Part shown: positions 17,964 to 24,249 of the stretch, one piece after another
Numbering within the stretch: the first letter of the stretch is position 1
Layout: every line of letters starts with the position of its first letter
IMG/VR virus record: IMGVR_UViG_3300048104_000068
Location: 1-49,247 of that record
Length of the DNA stretch: 49,247 nt
DNA from: a virus
Strand: one strand, 5' to 3'
Translations under genes and position numbers: made by a program
The notes under the pieces: generated by a model
Seen by the model: the letters and a program-made list of their open reading frames with translations, nothing else
What the model was told of the DNA's origin: nothing
Database searches by the model: none

Positions 17964-18476
17964 TTATTCCCCTTTAAATTTAGTTTCCATTAATCGTTTC
18001 CACAGGGTTTCAATCGGGAACAACTCATCGTGTTCCATCTTCAGTCTGTCGCCATATCCGAAATTAACGGGGCTACATTCTTTCTTGAACGTCCTGCGAT
18101 CTATCCATCCGTTGATCCGCATTACATTTGGATCTTCGGTTCTCCCTACCAACACAGCTATCTGGGCCCGGAACTTCGGTATCTGATCGAATACCAATGG
18201 GCCAAACTCTGCGTTAGTAAACTTCACATCAATCGAGCTATCCCCACACCAAAGATCTACGCCGCCGTCTGTCAGCACGTTGATGGTTGGGGGTTCCAGA
18301 GCGAATAACCGGGCCACGGCAAACTCTGCCTTGAACCCATAGATGTTTGCTTCAGTACGACTTTGATTGTCGTTCTCTAATCTTGGCTTAAAGCCCTGCA
18401 TTTCACAGAGCTTAACCGTATCTGCACCCATTAGCTTACTGCTATGGGCGTCCTGCTTGGATAGTGTTACCAGCAT
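17964..18476 (-). CDS. PD-(D/E)XK endonuclease-like protein
   Basis: 170 residues from the ATG at 18476, chosen because GGAG lies upstream and it begins 2 bases after the helicase stop; a longer reading would run 58 bases into the helicase gene. The sequence 'GVDLWCGDSSIDVKFTN' gives the Asp...Asp-x-Lys core of PD-(D/E)XK nucleases, preceded by 'GFKAEFAVARLFAL' with a candidate helix Glu. The rest is unlike known phage nucleases. It is directly followed by polA. Endonuclease or recombination function is inferred from the motif; substrate unknown. Confidence 0.6.
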   Translation of the reverse strand: MLVTLSKQDAHSSKLMGADTVKLCEMQGFKPRLENDNQSRTEANIYGFKAEFAVARLFALEPPTINVLTDGGVDLWCGDSSIDVKFTNAEFGPLVFDQIPKFRAQIAVLVGRTEDPNVMRINGWIDRRTFKKECSPVNFGYGDRLKMEHDELFPIETLWKRLMETKFKGE

Positions 18477-18478
18477 AT

Positions 18479-19702
18479 CTACTCCACATACCGGGAGATC
18501 TCCGGCTGTATGTTGCAAATTACTGTGCCATGCCAACCACTCAGCTTATTCTTACTGACGGTTAGGTAACGTGAGGTATCGGGCTCGGAGTCATCAACGT
18601 CTCCAGCTTCATGCTTACCGATACCAATACATAAATCTAGCTCGGCCATCTTGCCGATCTTACTGCCTTCCATATCGAAGCCCGATAAACGAGTTCGTCC
18701 TTTGGCATCATTACTGGCTTGGCTAACCGCAAGAAGGGCACAGTCAAATTTCTTCGCGGTCTCACGCAATCGACGATACAACTCACGCAGACGTTCATGC
18801 CCTGCGTTAAAGTTACCGCCAATGTTTACTTTATCTGCTTGGTCAATGATCAGGATGTCAGGCTGTTCTTTCTCGACGTAGGCTTCTATCTTAGCCAAGT
18901 CCCAGTCCTGTATCTCGTTCATGTCAAACAGATCTTCAATGTCGTTAAACTTACGTCTGGCTTTCATAGGGTCAGCAATTACTTGCTCCCGGGTAACGCC
19001 AGCGTGTGCTTGGATGGCACGGAGCATGGTACGCCCAGTGTCTTCTTCGTTACCGAGGTAGATAACCTTAGCACCTTGTTCACAGAACCCACCGGGGCCC
19101 GTGCAAATGGACACTAGGAATGCCGTTTTACCTGTTTCTGGTAACGCGAACACGCACCCAAACTCCCGGGCACCTATCCCGTACACATGTCTAGATAACG
19201 TGGATATATTAAACTCCCAGCGGTTATCGTCAGTAACACCCGCTAATAGCTCATGTATGTCTTTGGTCGTAGGCTCACCGAAGTCAGTAGGCATGAAGCC
19301 TTCCTTCGATTGATCAAGCAGTTGGTGTAGTCTTTCCATCCCGGTTGTATTGCCGTCAGCTACTTCGATACCAAGGTTGGCTATTCGAGTTCCGATGCGG
19401 CGTTGCCATAGGCCTTGTATGACCTCAGCTACTACAGGCGGGGAAAGTGGGTCTATCGTATGAATTAGATCCACTATACCAGCAAATGCTTCTTGGTCAG
19501 ACCGAGTAGCTACCGGGTTCTGGTTTTGCCACAATGCCATGATATCGGCAGGGATTAGATCGTGTTGATGCTTTTCGTGGGCTTGAGAGATAGTGACGTA
19601 GGCGTCTTGGATCTCATCCTCGAATAGATTCTTAGATAGGTTTGCTTTGTTTTCGTTATAAAAGTCGAATGATAATAGTGATTTAAGTATTCTTATGTCC
19701 AT
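18479..19702 (-). CDS. Replicative DNA helicase, DnaB/T7 gp4 helicase type
   Basis: 407 residues. The C-terminal RecA-like motor has Walker A 'ALPETGKT' (first Gly replaced by Ala, as in DnaB 'ARPSMGKT'), Walker B 'ILIIDQADK', 'LLAVSQASN' (H3/sensor) and an arginine-rich 'RTRLSGFDMEGS' region. The N-terminal 150 residues are helical, like a DnaB N-terminal domain, with no primase zinc finger. The primase is a separate gene at 20045. It unwinds the fork ahead of polymerase. No Shine-Dalgarno is evident; the start at 19702 lies just beyond an AT-rich regulatory segment. Confidence 0.9.
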   Translation of the reverse strand: MDIRILKSLLSFDFYNENKANLSKNLFEDEIQDAYVTISQAHEKHQHDLIPADIMALWQNQNPVATRSDQEAFAGIVDLIHTIDPLSPPVVAEVIQGLWQRRIGTRIANLGIEVADGNTTGMERLHQLLDQSKEGFMPTDFGEPTTKDIHELLAGVTDDNRWEFNISTLSRHVYGIGAREFGCVFALPETGKTAFLVSICTGPGGFCEQGAKVIYLGNEEDTGRTMLRAIQAHAGVTREQVIADPMKARRKFNDIEDLFDMNEIQDWDLAKIEAYVEKEQPDILIIDQADKVNIGGNFNAGHERLRELYRRLRETAKKFDCALLAVSQASNDAKGRTRLSGFDMEGSKIGKMAELDLCIGIGKHEAGDVDDSEPDTSRYLTVSKNKLSGWHGTVICNIQPEISRYVE

Positions 19703-19703
19703 A

Positions 19704-19743
19704 GCTATCGCATAGTTAAGTTATAGTTGAGCTACACGATAGC
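19704..19743 (-). promoter_or_regulatory. Inverted repeat and -10-like box before the helicase gene
   Basis: GCTATCG (19704-19710) and CGATAGC (19737-19743) form a 7-base inverted repeat around AT-rich DNA holding TAGTTA at 19713-19718. The minus strand has TATAAC at 19720-19725, like two other -10 boxes in the window, but no convincing -35. Because a terminator lies just upstream, a promoter is needed here for the helicase operon. Weak individual evidence. Confidence 0.4.
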
Positions 19744-19755
19744 ATGGAGAAGAAA

Positions 19756-19785
19756 TAAAAAAAAGCCCCATCTTTCGACAGGGCT
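19756..19785 (-). terminator. Rho-independent terminator after the primase operon
   Basis: On the minus strand AGCCCTGTC, a GAAA tetraloop and GATGGGGCT (two wobble pairs) are followed by eight U (19757-19764). It separates the primase transcript from the helicase-polymerase transcript. Confidence 0.88.
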
Positions 19786-19808
19786 CAACAAATAATGAAT
19801 ACTTTAAA

Positions 19809-20012
19809 TTAACTAGAACGTAATTTCATCTTTTTTATGTCGGGCCTGTTATCGCCTCGACGCTCTTTGATATCTACTTCTGAATGAACTACTCTGGGGT
19901 TTCCCTTGACCAGTTCTCGCACAGCATTCTCCAGAGCTTCTTGCTCTACCGCCGCTTGCTTGTACCCATCAGGTAGATCGTAATCTATTACGACAATTCC
20001 TCTGCACTTCAT
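19809..20012 (-). CDS. Small hypothetical protein linked to primase
   Basis: 67 residues (MKCRGIVVIDYDLPDGYKQA...KKMKLRSS), alpha/beta pattern with an initial beta strand then a long helix and 'VHSEVDIKERRGDNRPD'. Proteins of this look accompany primase/helicase genes in marine podoviruses, but the function is not known to me. It is 32 bases after primase and directly before the terminator, so it shares the primase mRNA. Confidence 0.65.
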   Translation of the reverse strand: MKCRGIVVIDYDLPDGYKQAAVEQEALENAVRELVKGNPRVVHSEVDIKERRGDNRPDIKKMKLRSS

Positions 20013-20044
20013 TGTGGTTTTTTCCCTCCATAAACTGACCGTAC

Positions 20045-20863
20045 CTATAGTCCCGGACTTTCTATTACACTAGCAATCTCTTTGCTCCGGCAATACTTCA
20101 GGTCTTTGTTTATGAACCGAACCGTACATTCTACAAGCCCTTGTAATTGCCGTAATAACTTTATAGCTTTACCTTTAGCGTCATTGTCAAGGCAAATAAT
20201 GATTTTATCGTATGATTTAAGGGTTTGTTTCTGTTTTGTACTCAAATTAGTACCTAAAATAGCTATTCCAGTGTACATTTCAGTAGACGAAACAGCACAG
20301 GCTGATGGTGCATCTTCTACGATTACGCCTATCTTTGAACTACCTACAGTTAACACGCCTGTAGTATCTCCGTATGACATCCACTTAGGAGTAGCACCAC
20401 TAAGAGATCTACCGACAGCACCTTTGTTGTCATTCATCAGGAACAGGCACCGGTTATCCGCCGGGGCATATAGGATCTTAATTAGTCCTTGTTGATAGGC
20501 CGAGGTACATCCGTTCTCATCAAGATAATTCATGACAAATGTATGGTTCTTCGGCTGAGATAACATGTCAGGTAATGGGCGTGTAGTTAGACCACGTTCT
20601 TTGATCTCACGTCTTATGTAATCGCTGGTAGATTCTTTCGGTATACCAACCCGGTTCTTGATCAGGGATAAAGACATGCCTTTACGGTAAGCGCCCTTGA
20701 TCGAGCAGGATGCTTTATAACAATTCCAGAGAAGTGTGCCGTCTTTATTCGTGATACTGAATTTCTTTTTACCGTGACAAAATGGGCAGTCGATGGTTTT
20801 CGATTCACCTTCGCTGATTCTTATCGCTTTCAGTATTTCGATTTGTTCGTGCCGGTTATACAT
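20045..20863 (-). CDS. DNA primase (zinc finger plus TOPRIM)
   Basis: 272 residues. An N-terminal zinc finger has Cys26, Cys29, Cys48 and Cys53 (CPFCHG...WNCYKASC) as in T7 gp4 primase. The TOPRIM core has Glu183 (IVEDAPSA) and Asp226/Asp228 (CLDNDAKG) binding catalytic metals. It makes RNA primers for lagging-strand synthesis and must work with the separate helicase. The mRNA start has a strong AAGGGGGAA site next to the ATG; the + strand RNA candidate at 22680-22790 is complementary to it over 12 bases. Promoter at 20918-20946. Confidence 0.92.
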   Translation of the reverse strand: MYNRHEQIEILKAIRISEGESKTIDCPFCHGKKKFSITNKDGTLLWNCYKASCSIKGAYRKGMSLSLIKNRVGIPKESTSDYIRREIKERGLTTRPLPDMLSQPKNHTFVMNYLDENGCTSAYQQGLIKILYAPADNRCLFLMNDNKGAVGRSLSGATPKWMSYGDTTGVLTVGSSKIGVIVEDAPSACAVSSTEMYTGIAILGTNLSTKQKQTLKSYDKIIICLDNDAKGKAIKLLRQLQGLVECTVRFINKDLKYCRSKEIASVIESPGL

Positions 20864-20917
20864 ATTTCCCCCTTAAAACGAGTATTAGGGGTAGCTCGGC
20901 CCCGGAGCGGCCTCGCT

Positions 20918-20946
20918 TTTTTAACATGGTTTTAAGCATCCGTCAA
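20918..20946 (-). promoter_or_regulatory. Primase promoter with upstream palindromes
   Basis: The minus strand has TTGACG, 17 bases, TAAAAA. Immediately upstream lie a perfect 14-base palindrome TAAACTATAGTTTA (20951-20964) and TAACTA-N6-TAGTTA (20963-20980). The 16 bases 20961-20976 recur at 24144-24159. These look like operator sites for a DNA-binding regulator controlling replication. Confidence 0.6.
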
Positions 20947-20950
20947 CAAC

Positions 20951-20980
20951 TAAACTATAGTTTAACTATTACATTAGTTA
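20951..20980. promoter_or_regulatory. Operator-like palindromes between primase promoter and attP
   Basis: Two overlapping dyads: TAAACTATAGTTTA (perfect, 14 bases) and TAACTA-N6-TAGTTA (18 bases). The second is identical in arm and spacing to 9494-9511. They lie 5 bases upstream of the primase -35 box and about 55 bases from the attP core, so they could bind either a repressor or the integrase/excisionase. Confidence 0.55.
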
Positions 20981-21033
20981 TGAGCTTAACCATATTAACC
21001 CCTGTAACCCATTGATTTTATTAAGTTTCCACC

Positions 21034-21074
21034 TAACCTGAAGGTCGTAGGTTCAAATCCTACTCCCGCAACCA
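21034..21074 (+). other. attP: Putative phage attachment site (attP core), 3' half of tRNA-fMet
   Basis: Forty-one bases match the 3' half of bacterial initiator tRNA-fMet: TAACCTGAAGGTC (end of anticodon loop, anticodon stem and variable loop), a T-arm GTAGG-TTCAAAT-CCTAC and acceptor TCCCGCA followed by ACCA. The 5' half is absent, so it cannot be a functional tRNA. Phages that integrate into tRNA genes carry exactly such 3' fragments near their integrase; the integrase gene here is about 400 bases away. Integration would restore a full tRNA-fMet in the host. Confidence 0.88.
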
Positions 21075-21077
21075 AAG

Positions 21078-21323
21078 TTAGTCTAAGTCATTGTTTGCTA
21101 AGTGATTTAAAGCGTCAGTAACAATGTCAGTGGAGTGGAGTGATCGTTTTTGGTCACTTTTCCATTCGCCACTAACCACTACACTAGTTGCTACATCAGT
21201 TATTTCCATATTGCATGACGTGCATTTCACCGAATCAGGTTCATTTGGGTAAACCACTCCGCGAGTATGCCGCCCACAAAAATCACATACAATTAGCTCT
21301 GGGTAATGAGGTACTCCATTCAT
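21078..21323 (-). CDS. Small zinc-ribbon protein A between integrase and attP
   Basis: 81 residues. Two Cys pairs, CDFC (residues 13-16) and CTSC (34-37), 17 residues apart, indicate a zinc ribbon; the remainder is 'VATSVVVSGEWKSDQKR' and a short helix. Its end is only 3 bases from the attP core. It overlaps the preceding small gene by 4 bases (ATGA), forming an operon after integrase. Function unknown; a recombination-directionality or regulatory role is possible from position only. Confidence 0.65.
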   Translation of the reverse strand: MNGVPHYPELIVCDFCGRHTRGVVYPNEPDSVKCTSCNMEITDVATSVVVSGEWKSDQKRSLHSTDIVTDALNHLANNDLD

Positions 21324-21484
21324 AAATACCCCCTCTTTTTCATCTCCATGATCTTACACGCCGCACAAAAGTAGTGGGTTGTATTTGACTTGGAGTCTGT
21401 TAGCCATCGTGTGCGCTCTACGACTACCGCCGGAGCTTCTTTGCACACGTCACAGTTACGCCTTTCCTTTTTCTTTAATGTCAT
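21320..21484 (-). CDS. Small zinc-ribbon protein B after integrase
   Basis: 54 residues, basic (MTLKKKERRNCDVCKEAP...FCAACKIMEMKKRGYL). CDVC and CAAC pairs about 30 residues apart suggest one zinc site. The ATG overlaps the integrase stop (ATGA) and its own stop overlaps the next gene, so the three are co-translated. It is too basic and short for an enzyme; nucleic-acid binding is plausible. Family not recognised. Confidence 0.65.
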   Translation of the reverse strand: MTLKKKERRNCDVCKEAPAVVVERTRWLTDSKSNTTHYFCAACKIMEMKKRGYL

Positions 21485-22566
21485 GATGCGAACCTCTTGT
21501 TGATTGCTGACGTTGCCAGCTTCATTGTTGGTCTGACATAGGTCGCTAGAATCTCACGCGACTGATGTCCCGTTACTGCTCTCAGTTCATCTTCAGTACA
21601 CCCAGCCTCAGCCATCTCAGTTGCACCTGTTCGGCGGAGATCACGAAGCTGTAGATGTGTGGGTATGCCCGATTGTTTCCTAACCCGGGCGAAGTATTTG
21701 ACCAGTAGATCTTTGCTGTATGGTTTGCCTGTAGTCTCACAGATAGCGATACAGCCTATTCTTTCTAAATCTAAGGGATCGTATTGGTGGTGTTCTTTTA
21801 ATCGCTCTATCAATCTAGGAGAAGCGGCTACACCCATTATGGTCTTGGTCTTCTCTTGGATGTAGGCAAACTGTTCATCATGATAATTAGCCCACGTTAA
21901 CTGTCGCATGTCCCCGGGCCTTGCACATAGGTCATAAGCCAGCAAAGTGATCGTACCAATAGACGGGTAACCCATTTTATCGGCTGTCTCGATCAGTTTG
22001 GATACTTGCTCAGGCTCCCAGAGTACCTTTCGGGTAGCCAAGCCGGGTATTTTCATGTTGCTGAACGGATTTGCGGGCACTTTGTCGTGTCTAAAGCCTA
22101 CGTTGTACACTTTTCGCAGTACTTTCACTACATGAGACGCCCTGTGGTCACTATATTCCTGTTGAATCATGGTAAATAGCTTATCTGCCTGAGTTGCAGT
22201 GATGTTTTTAGCTTTTACCTGACCAAATGATAACTTTGCCGCGTCTAGTTGCATCTCCGTGGCCGTTCGTAGCTGTAAATCATAGAAAGTTTTACTGTTA
22301 TCAGCTAATTTTAACCACTCCTGAGTAGTTTTATAGAAATTTATGAGCCCTTCAACGCTTTCATCATCTACTTTGATCGTTCCTTCGTTCTTTCTGCGGT
22401 GCAAACTGAATTCGAGTGCCACTTGCTGGCAATACTTTACTGCATCCCGTTTGTTTGGGAACCGTTGGTACCCTAAGTTAAGTGCATCCCGTACACCTCG
22501 GGACGGATTAAATGCATAAAACACTGATCCGTCTGCTTTTTTCCTTTCTTCTAAATATTTTGTCAT
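21481..22566 (-). CDS. int: Tyrosine integrase/recombinase
   Basis: 361 residues from the ATG at 22566, which has AAGGG 7 bases upstream and lies about 28 bases after the predicted transcription start; a reading starting at 22629 would begin inside the -35 box. The N-terminal part resembles arm-binding plus SAM-like core-binding domains. Catalytic residues: Arg216 (CARPGDMRQL), a beta-hairpin Lys (QEKTKT), Arg311 within LRDLRRT (where the usual His is Arg308), His334 (TGHQS) and nucleophile Tyr343 (ATYVRP). It would integrate the phage at host tRNA-fMet using the attP core at 21034-21074. Confidence 0.95.
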   Translation of the reverse strand: MTKYLEERKKADGSVFYAFNPSRGVRDALNLGYQRFPNKRDAVKYCQQVALEFSLHRRKNEGTIKVDDESVEGLINFYKTTQEWLKLADNSKTFYDLQLRTATEMQLDAAKLSFGQVKAKNITATQADKLFTMIQQEYSDHRASHVVKVLRKVYNVGFRHDKVPANPFSNMKIPGLATRKVLWEPEQVSKLIETADKMGYPSIGTITLLAYDLCARPGDMRQLTWANYHDEQFAYIQEKTKTIMGVAASPRLIERLKEHHQYDPLDLERIGCIAICETTGKPYSKDLLVKYFARVRKQSGIPTHLQLRDLRRTGATEMAEAGCTEDELRAVTGHQSREILATYVRPTMKLATSAINKRFAS

Positions 22567-22600
22567 CCTTATACCCTTATTAGTTATGAGTTCGAGTAAT

Positions 22601-22629
22601 ACGATAACTAAAAAAAACTGGCGCGTCAA
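22601..22629 (-). promoter_or_regulatory. Integrase promoter
   Basis: Minus strand TTGACG, 17 bases, TATCGT. The -35 region TTGACGCGCCAGT is repeated at the promoter of the gene at 22811-23068. TAACTA (22605-22610) overlaps the -10/spacer, and TAGTTA within ATTAGTTATGAG (22579-22590) lies near the transcription start; the latter 12 bases also occur at 20973-20984 beside attP. Confidence 0.65.
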
Positions 22630-22644
22630 CTATGGGTATTATTG

Positions 22645-22673
22645 TTGACGTACTAAGGGCATTGTAGTAGTCT
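22645..22673 (+). promoter_or_regulatory. Promoter of the candidate small RNA
   Basis: Plus strand TTGACG, 17 bases, TAGTCT, with expected start near 22680. It is back-to-back with the integrase promoter (-35 boxes 15 bases apart), so one regulator could affect both. Confidence 0.55.
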
Positions 22674-22679
22674 TAGAGG

Positions 22680-22790
22680 TGTTAGGAGTACTCCTCCCGC
22701 TCTTAACGACTGCGAGGTGCCAATTCCCCCTTAAACTGGCACCACTAAGGCCCCGGAATATCCTTTTTTGGACGTTCCGGGGCTTTTTTT
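22680..22790 (+). ncRNA. Candidate phage small regulatory RNA
   Basis: About 110 bases between a + strand promoter and a strong terminator contain no reading frame and no gene on either strand. Predicted structure: hairpin AGGAG/TACTCCT region (22684-22695), hairpin GGTGCCA/TGGCACC (22716-22743) with a 14-base loop containing TTCCCCCTTAAA, then the terminator. That loop is complementary over 12 bases to the primase Shine-Dalgarno region (20866-20877) and over 8 bases to the nrdB one. This is the layout of a trans-acting sRNA that blocks ribosome binding. The promoter, structure and complementarity are seen; activity is inferred. Confidence 0.6.
22750..22790 (+). terminator. Rho-independent terminator of the small RNA
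   Basis: GCCCCGGAA (22750-22758) pairs with TTCCGGGGC (22775-22783), followed by seven T. No coding gene precedes it on the + strand for several kilobases, so its RNA substrate is the short transcript from 22680. Confidence 0.9.
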
Positions 22791-22810
22791 ATGTCTTTTT
22801 GATATTGCTG

Positions 22811-23068
22811 TTAGTCTTCGACTAATTTTAGATCGGGTATAGTACAGTCGGGGCATACTGTTACCACTGCGTCGGGGTTTTCTCCCGCACGACTTGCTTT
22901 GATTACTACTTTGGTTTGATTTAACTCAAGAAAATCTGCTCGATGTCCTTGTTCAGCTATTTCTATAGCATCATATAGATTAGCAATTCCTAGCCATGCC
23001 TCATCTATTGTCATTTCATACCCTAGCGGAGGTGTCTCTTTGTTTAATACTCGCTTTCGATTGGGCAT
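22811..23068 (-). CDS. Hypothetical protein upstream of integrase
   Basis: 85 residues from the ATG at 23068, which has AAAGGAG 6 bases upstream; an ATG 15 bases earlier would overlap that site. The protein has a basic start (MPNRKRVLNKE), a helical middle (DEAWLGIANLYDAIEIAEQG) and a C-terminal CPDC followed by acidic residues. No helix-turn-helix is obvious. It has its own promoter with the same TTGACGCGCCAGT block as integrase. The position suggests a lysogeny or regulatory gene, but I do not recognise the family. Confidence 0.6.
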   Translation of the reverse strand: MPNRKRVLNKETPPLGYEMTIDEAWLGIANLYDAIEIAEQGHRADFLELNQTKVVIKASRAGENPDAVVTVCPDCTIPDLKLVED

Positions 23069-23095
23069 CCGTTCTCCTTTCATAAGAGTCTCAAC

Positions 23096-23123
23096 AAGAT
23101 AATAAAAAAGACTGGCGCGTCAA
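23096..23123 (-). promoter_or_regulatory. Promoter for the gene at 22811-23068
   Basis: Minus strand TTGACG, 16 bases, TATCTT. The first 13 bases, TTGACGCGCCAGT, and the following T-run are the same as in the integrase promoter 490 bases away, suggesting that both respond to the same factor. Confidence 0.6.
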
Positions 23124-23242
23124 GACTAAAATACAGTTACGCAATTATTCCCGCATTAATCATACCCATATGTGTATATATATAGGGGTACAGCAAAAAA
23201 ATAAAAAAATAATTGGGCCGGTTTAGCTGTGCCCTTTGTTGC

Positions 23243-23270
23243 TTGCTAACTGGGGGCGCTTGTATATAAT
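23243..23270 (+). promoter_or_regulatory. Promoter of the cargo cassette
   Basis: TTGCTA, 16 bases, TATAAT (perfect -10). The leader ends with CACTACAAAAGGAAAC before the ATG; the same ACTACAAAAGG block precedes the DUF932 gene. Confidence 0.7.
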
Positions 23271-23327
23271 CGGGGTATGGGTTCGCTGTGGTGGCGGCCC
23301 TTTAACACTACAAAAGGAAACTAAAAA

Positions 23328-24044
23328 ATGAATAAACATTTAAATTTATTAGACACTGGGAACGGTAACACCAAAATTGCAAAAACTAACCGGGGCGGAT
23401 TGTATCGGGTCGCTAGTCTCTCATTAATGCCGGATCGGATACTTTGCCCCGGTAGTAAGGCCGCCGGATGTTTCGAGGGCTGTTTAAAATCGTCGGGCCG
23501 TGGCCGGTTCGATAATGTGGCGGCCGGTAGACAATGGCGCTCGGATTTATGGCACCAAGACCAAGACCAGTTTTTATATAGGCTAACCCGGGAATTAAAA
23601 AACTTTTCTCTACTATGCCAAAAAAACGGCATAACCCCGGCGGCCCGATTAAATACAATCTCAGATATTGCTTTTGAGCGGTTCGGGATCCCGGAACTAT
23701 TCCCCGAGATATATTTTTATGACTACACCAAAAGGGCGGCCCGGTTAAATAATACGCCGGACAATTATCGCCTTATGTTTAGTTACTCGGGCCGGGCTCA
23801 ATATGCCAACCAAGTGCAAATAGCACTCGGGGCCGGGGTACCTATTGCCGCCGTTTTCCGGGATCAATTCCCGGCCGAGTTTTTAGGCCGCCCGGTTATC
23901 GATGGGGATAAGTCAGACCTTATTAATAGTAAGGCCGGGCCGGTTATCATCGGATTAAAGGCGAAGGGCTCATTAGCTAAGGCGGATAAATCGGGCTTTG
24001 TTATCGACGCCGAGAGAATCCCGGCCCTAGTGGTGGCGGCGTGA
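23328..24044 (+). CDS. GP88-family protein (uncharacterised phage/plasmid family)
   Basis: 238 residues. It matches the pattern of the family named after mycobacteriophage gene 88: 'LLDTGNGNTKIAK' start, a Cys group CPGSKAAGCFEGCLKSSGRG (Cys at about 45, 53, 57), 'AARLNTISDIAFERFG' and 'FYDYTKR'. The Cys cluster could bind a metal; no activity is established. The gene has its own promoter, a good AAAGGA site, and noticeably GC-rich codons full of CCGG/GGCC, unlike the early and late blocks. It is the first gene of the cargo cassette. Confidence 0.75.
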   Translation: MNKHLNLLDTGNGNTKIAKTNRGGLYRVASLSLMPDRILCPGSKAAGCFEGCLKSSGRGRFDNVAAGRQWRSDLWHQDQDQFLYRLTRELKNFSLLCQKNGITPAARLNTISDIAFERFGIPELFPEIYFYDYTKRAARLNNTPDNYRLMFSYSGRAQYANQVQIALGAGVPIAAVFRDQFPAEFLGRPVIDGDKSDLINSKAGPVIIGLKAKGSLAKADKSGFVIDAERIPALVVAA

Positions 24045-24148
24045 AAAAAGAAAAATACCCGCTCGGCACTTTGCGGCCGCTTTATACTGTAATAGGCTTT
24101 TGCGTTTTTTGGTGGTGGGTTTTGTCATGGGCCGCCGGTACGCTTTAA
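24041..24148 (+). CDS. 35-residue Trp-rich membrane peptide
   Basis: A GTG start overlaps the GP88 stop (GTGA), giving VKKEKYPLGTLRP followed by a hydrophobic span with FWWWVLSW and ending AAGTL. A basic N-terminus then one transmembrane helix suggests an inner-membrane peptide with its N-terminus inside. Length and composition resemble small phage or toxin-antitoxin membrane peptides. Translational coupling and the fit to an otherwise tight gap are the evidence for its reality. Confidence 0.5.
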   Translation: MKKEKYPLGTLRPLYTVIGFCVFWWWVLSWAAGTL

Positions 24149-24168
24149 CTATTACATTAATAACGCCC

Positions 24169-24196
24169 TTTACTCGGGCCGAGTTAAGTGTATAAT
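24169..24196 (+). promoter_or_regulatory. Promoter of the DUF932 gene
   Basis: TTTACT, 16 bases, TATAAT. Nine bases upstream of the -35, at 24144-24159, is TTTAACTATTACATTA, identical to 20961-20976 beside the primase promoter, carrying the TAACTA half-site. Confidence 0.7.
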
Positions 24197-24249
24197 CAAA
24201 CAATCGGCCGGGGTGGTCTCGGCCGTTTAACTACAAAAGGTAAAATATT

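Noticed and set aside
21034-21074. A tRNA gene at the fMet-like sequence
   Set aside because: Only the 3' half is present; D-arm, 5' acceptor strand and the full anticodon loop are missing, so it is an attachment site fragment.
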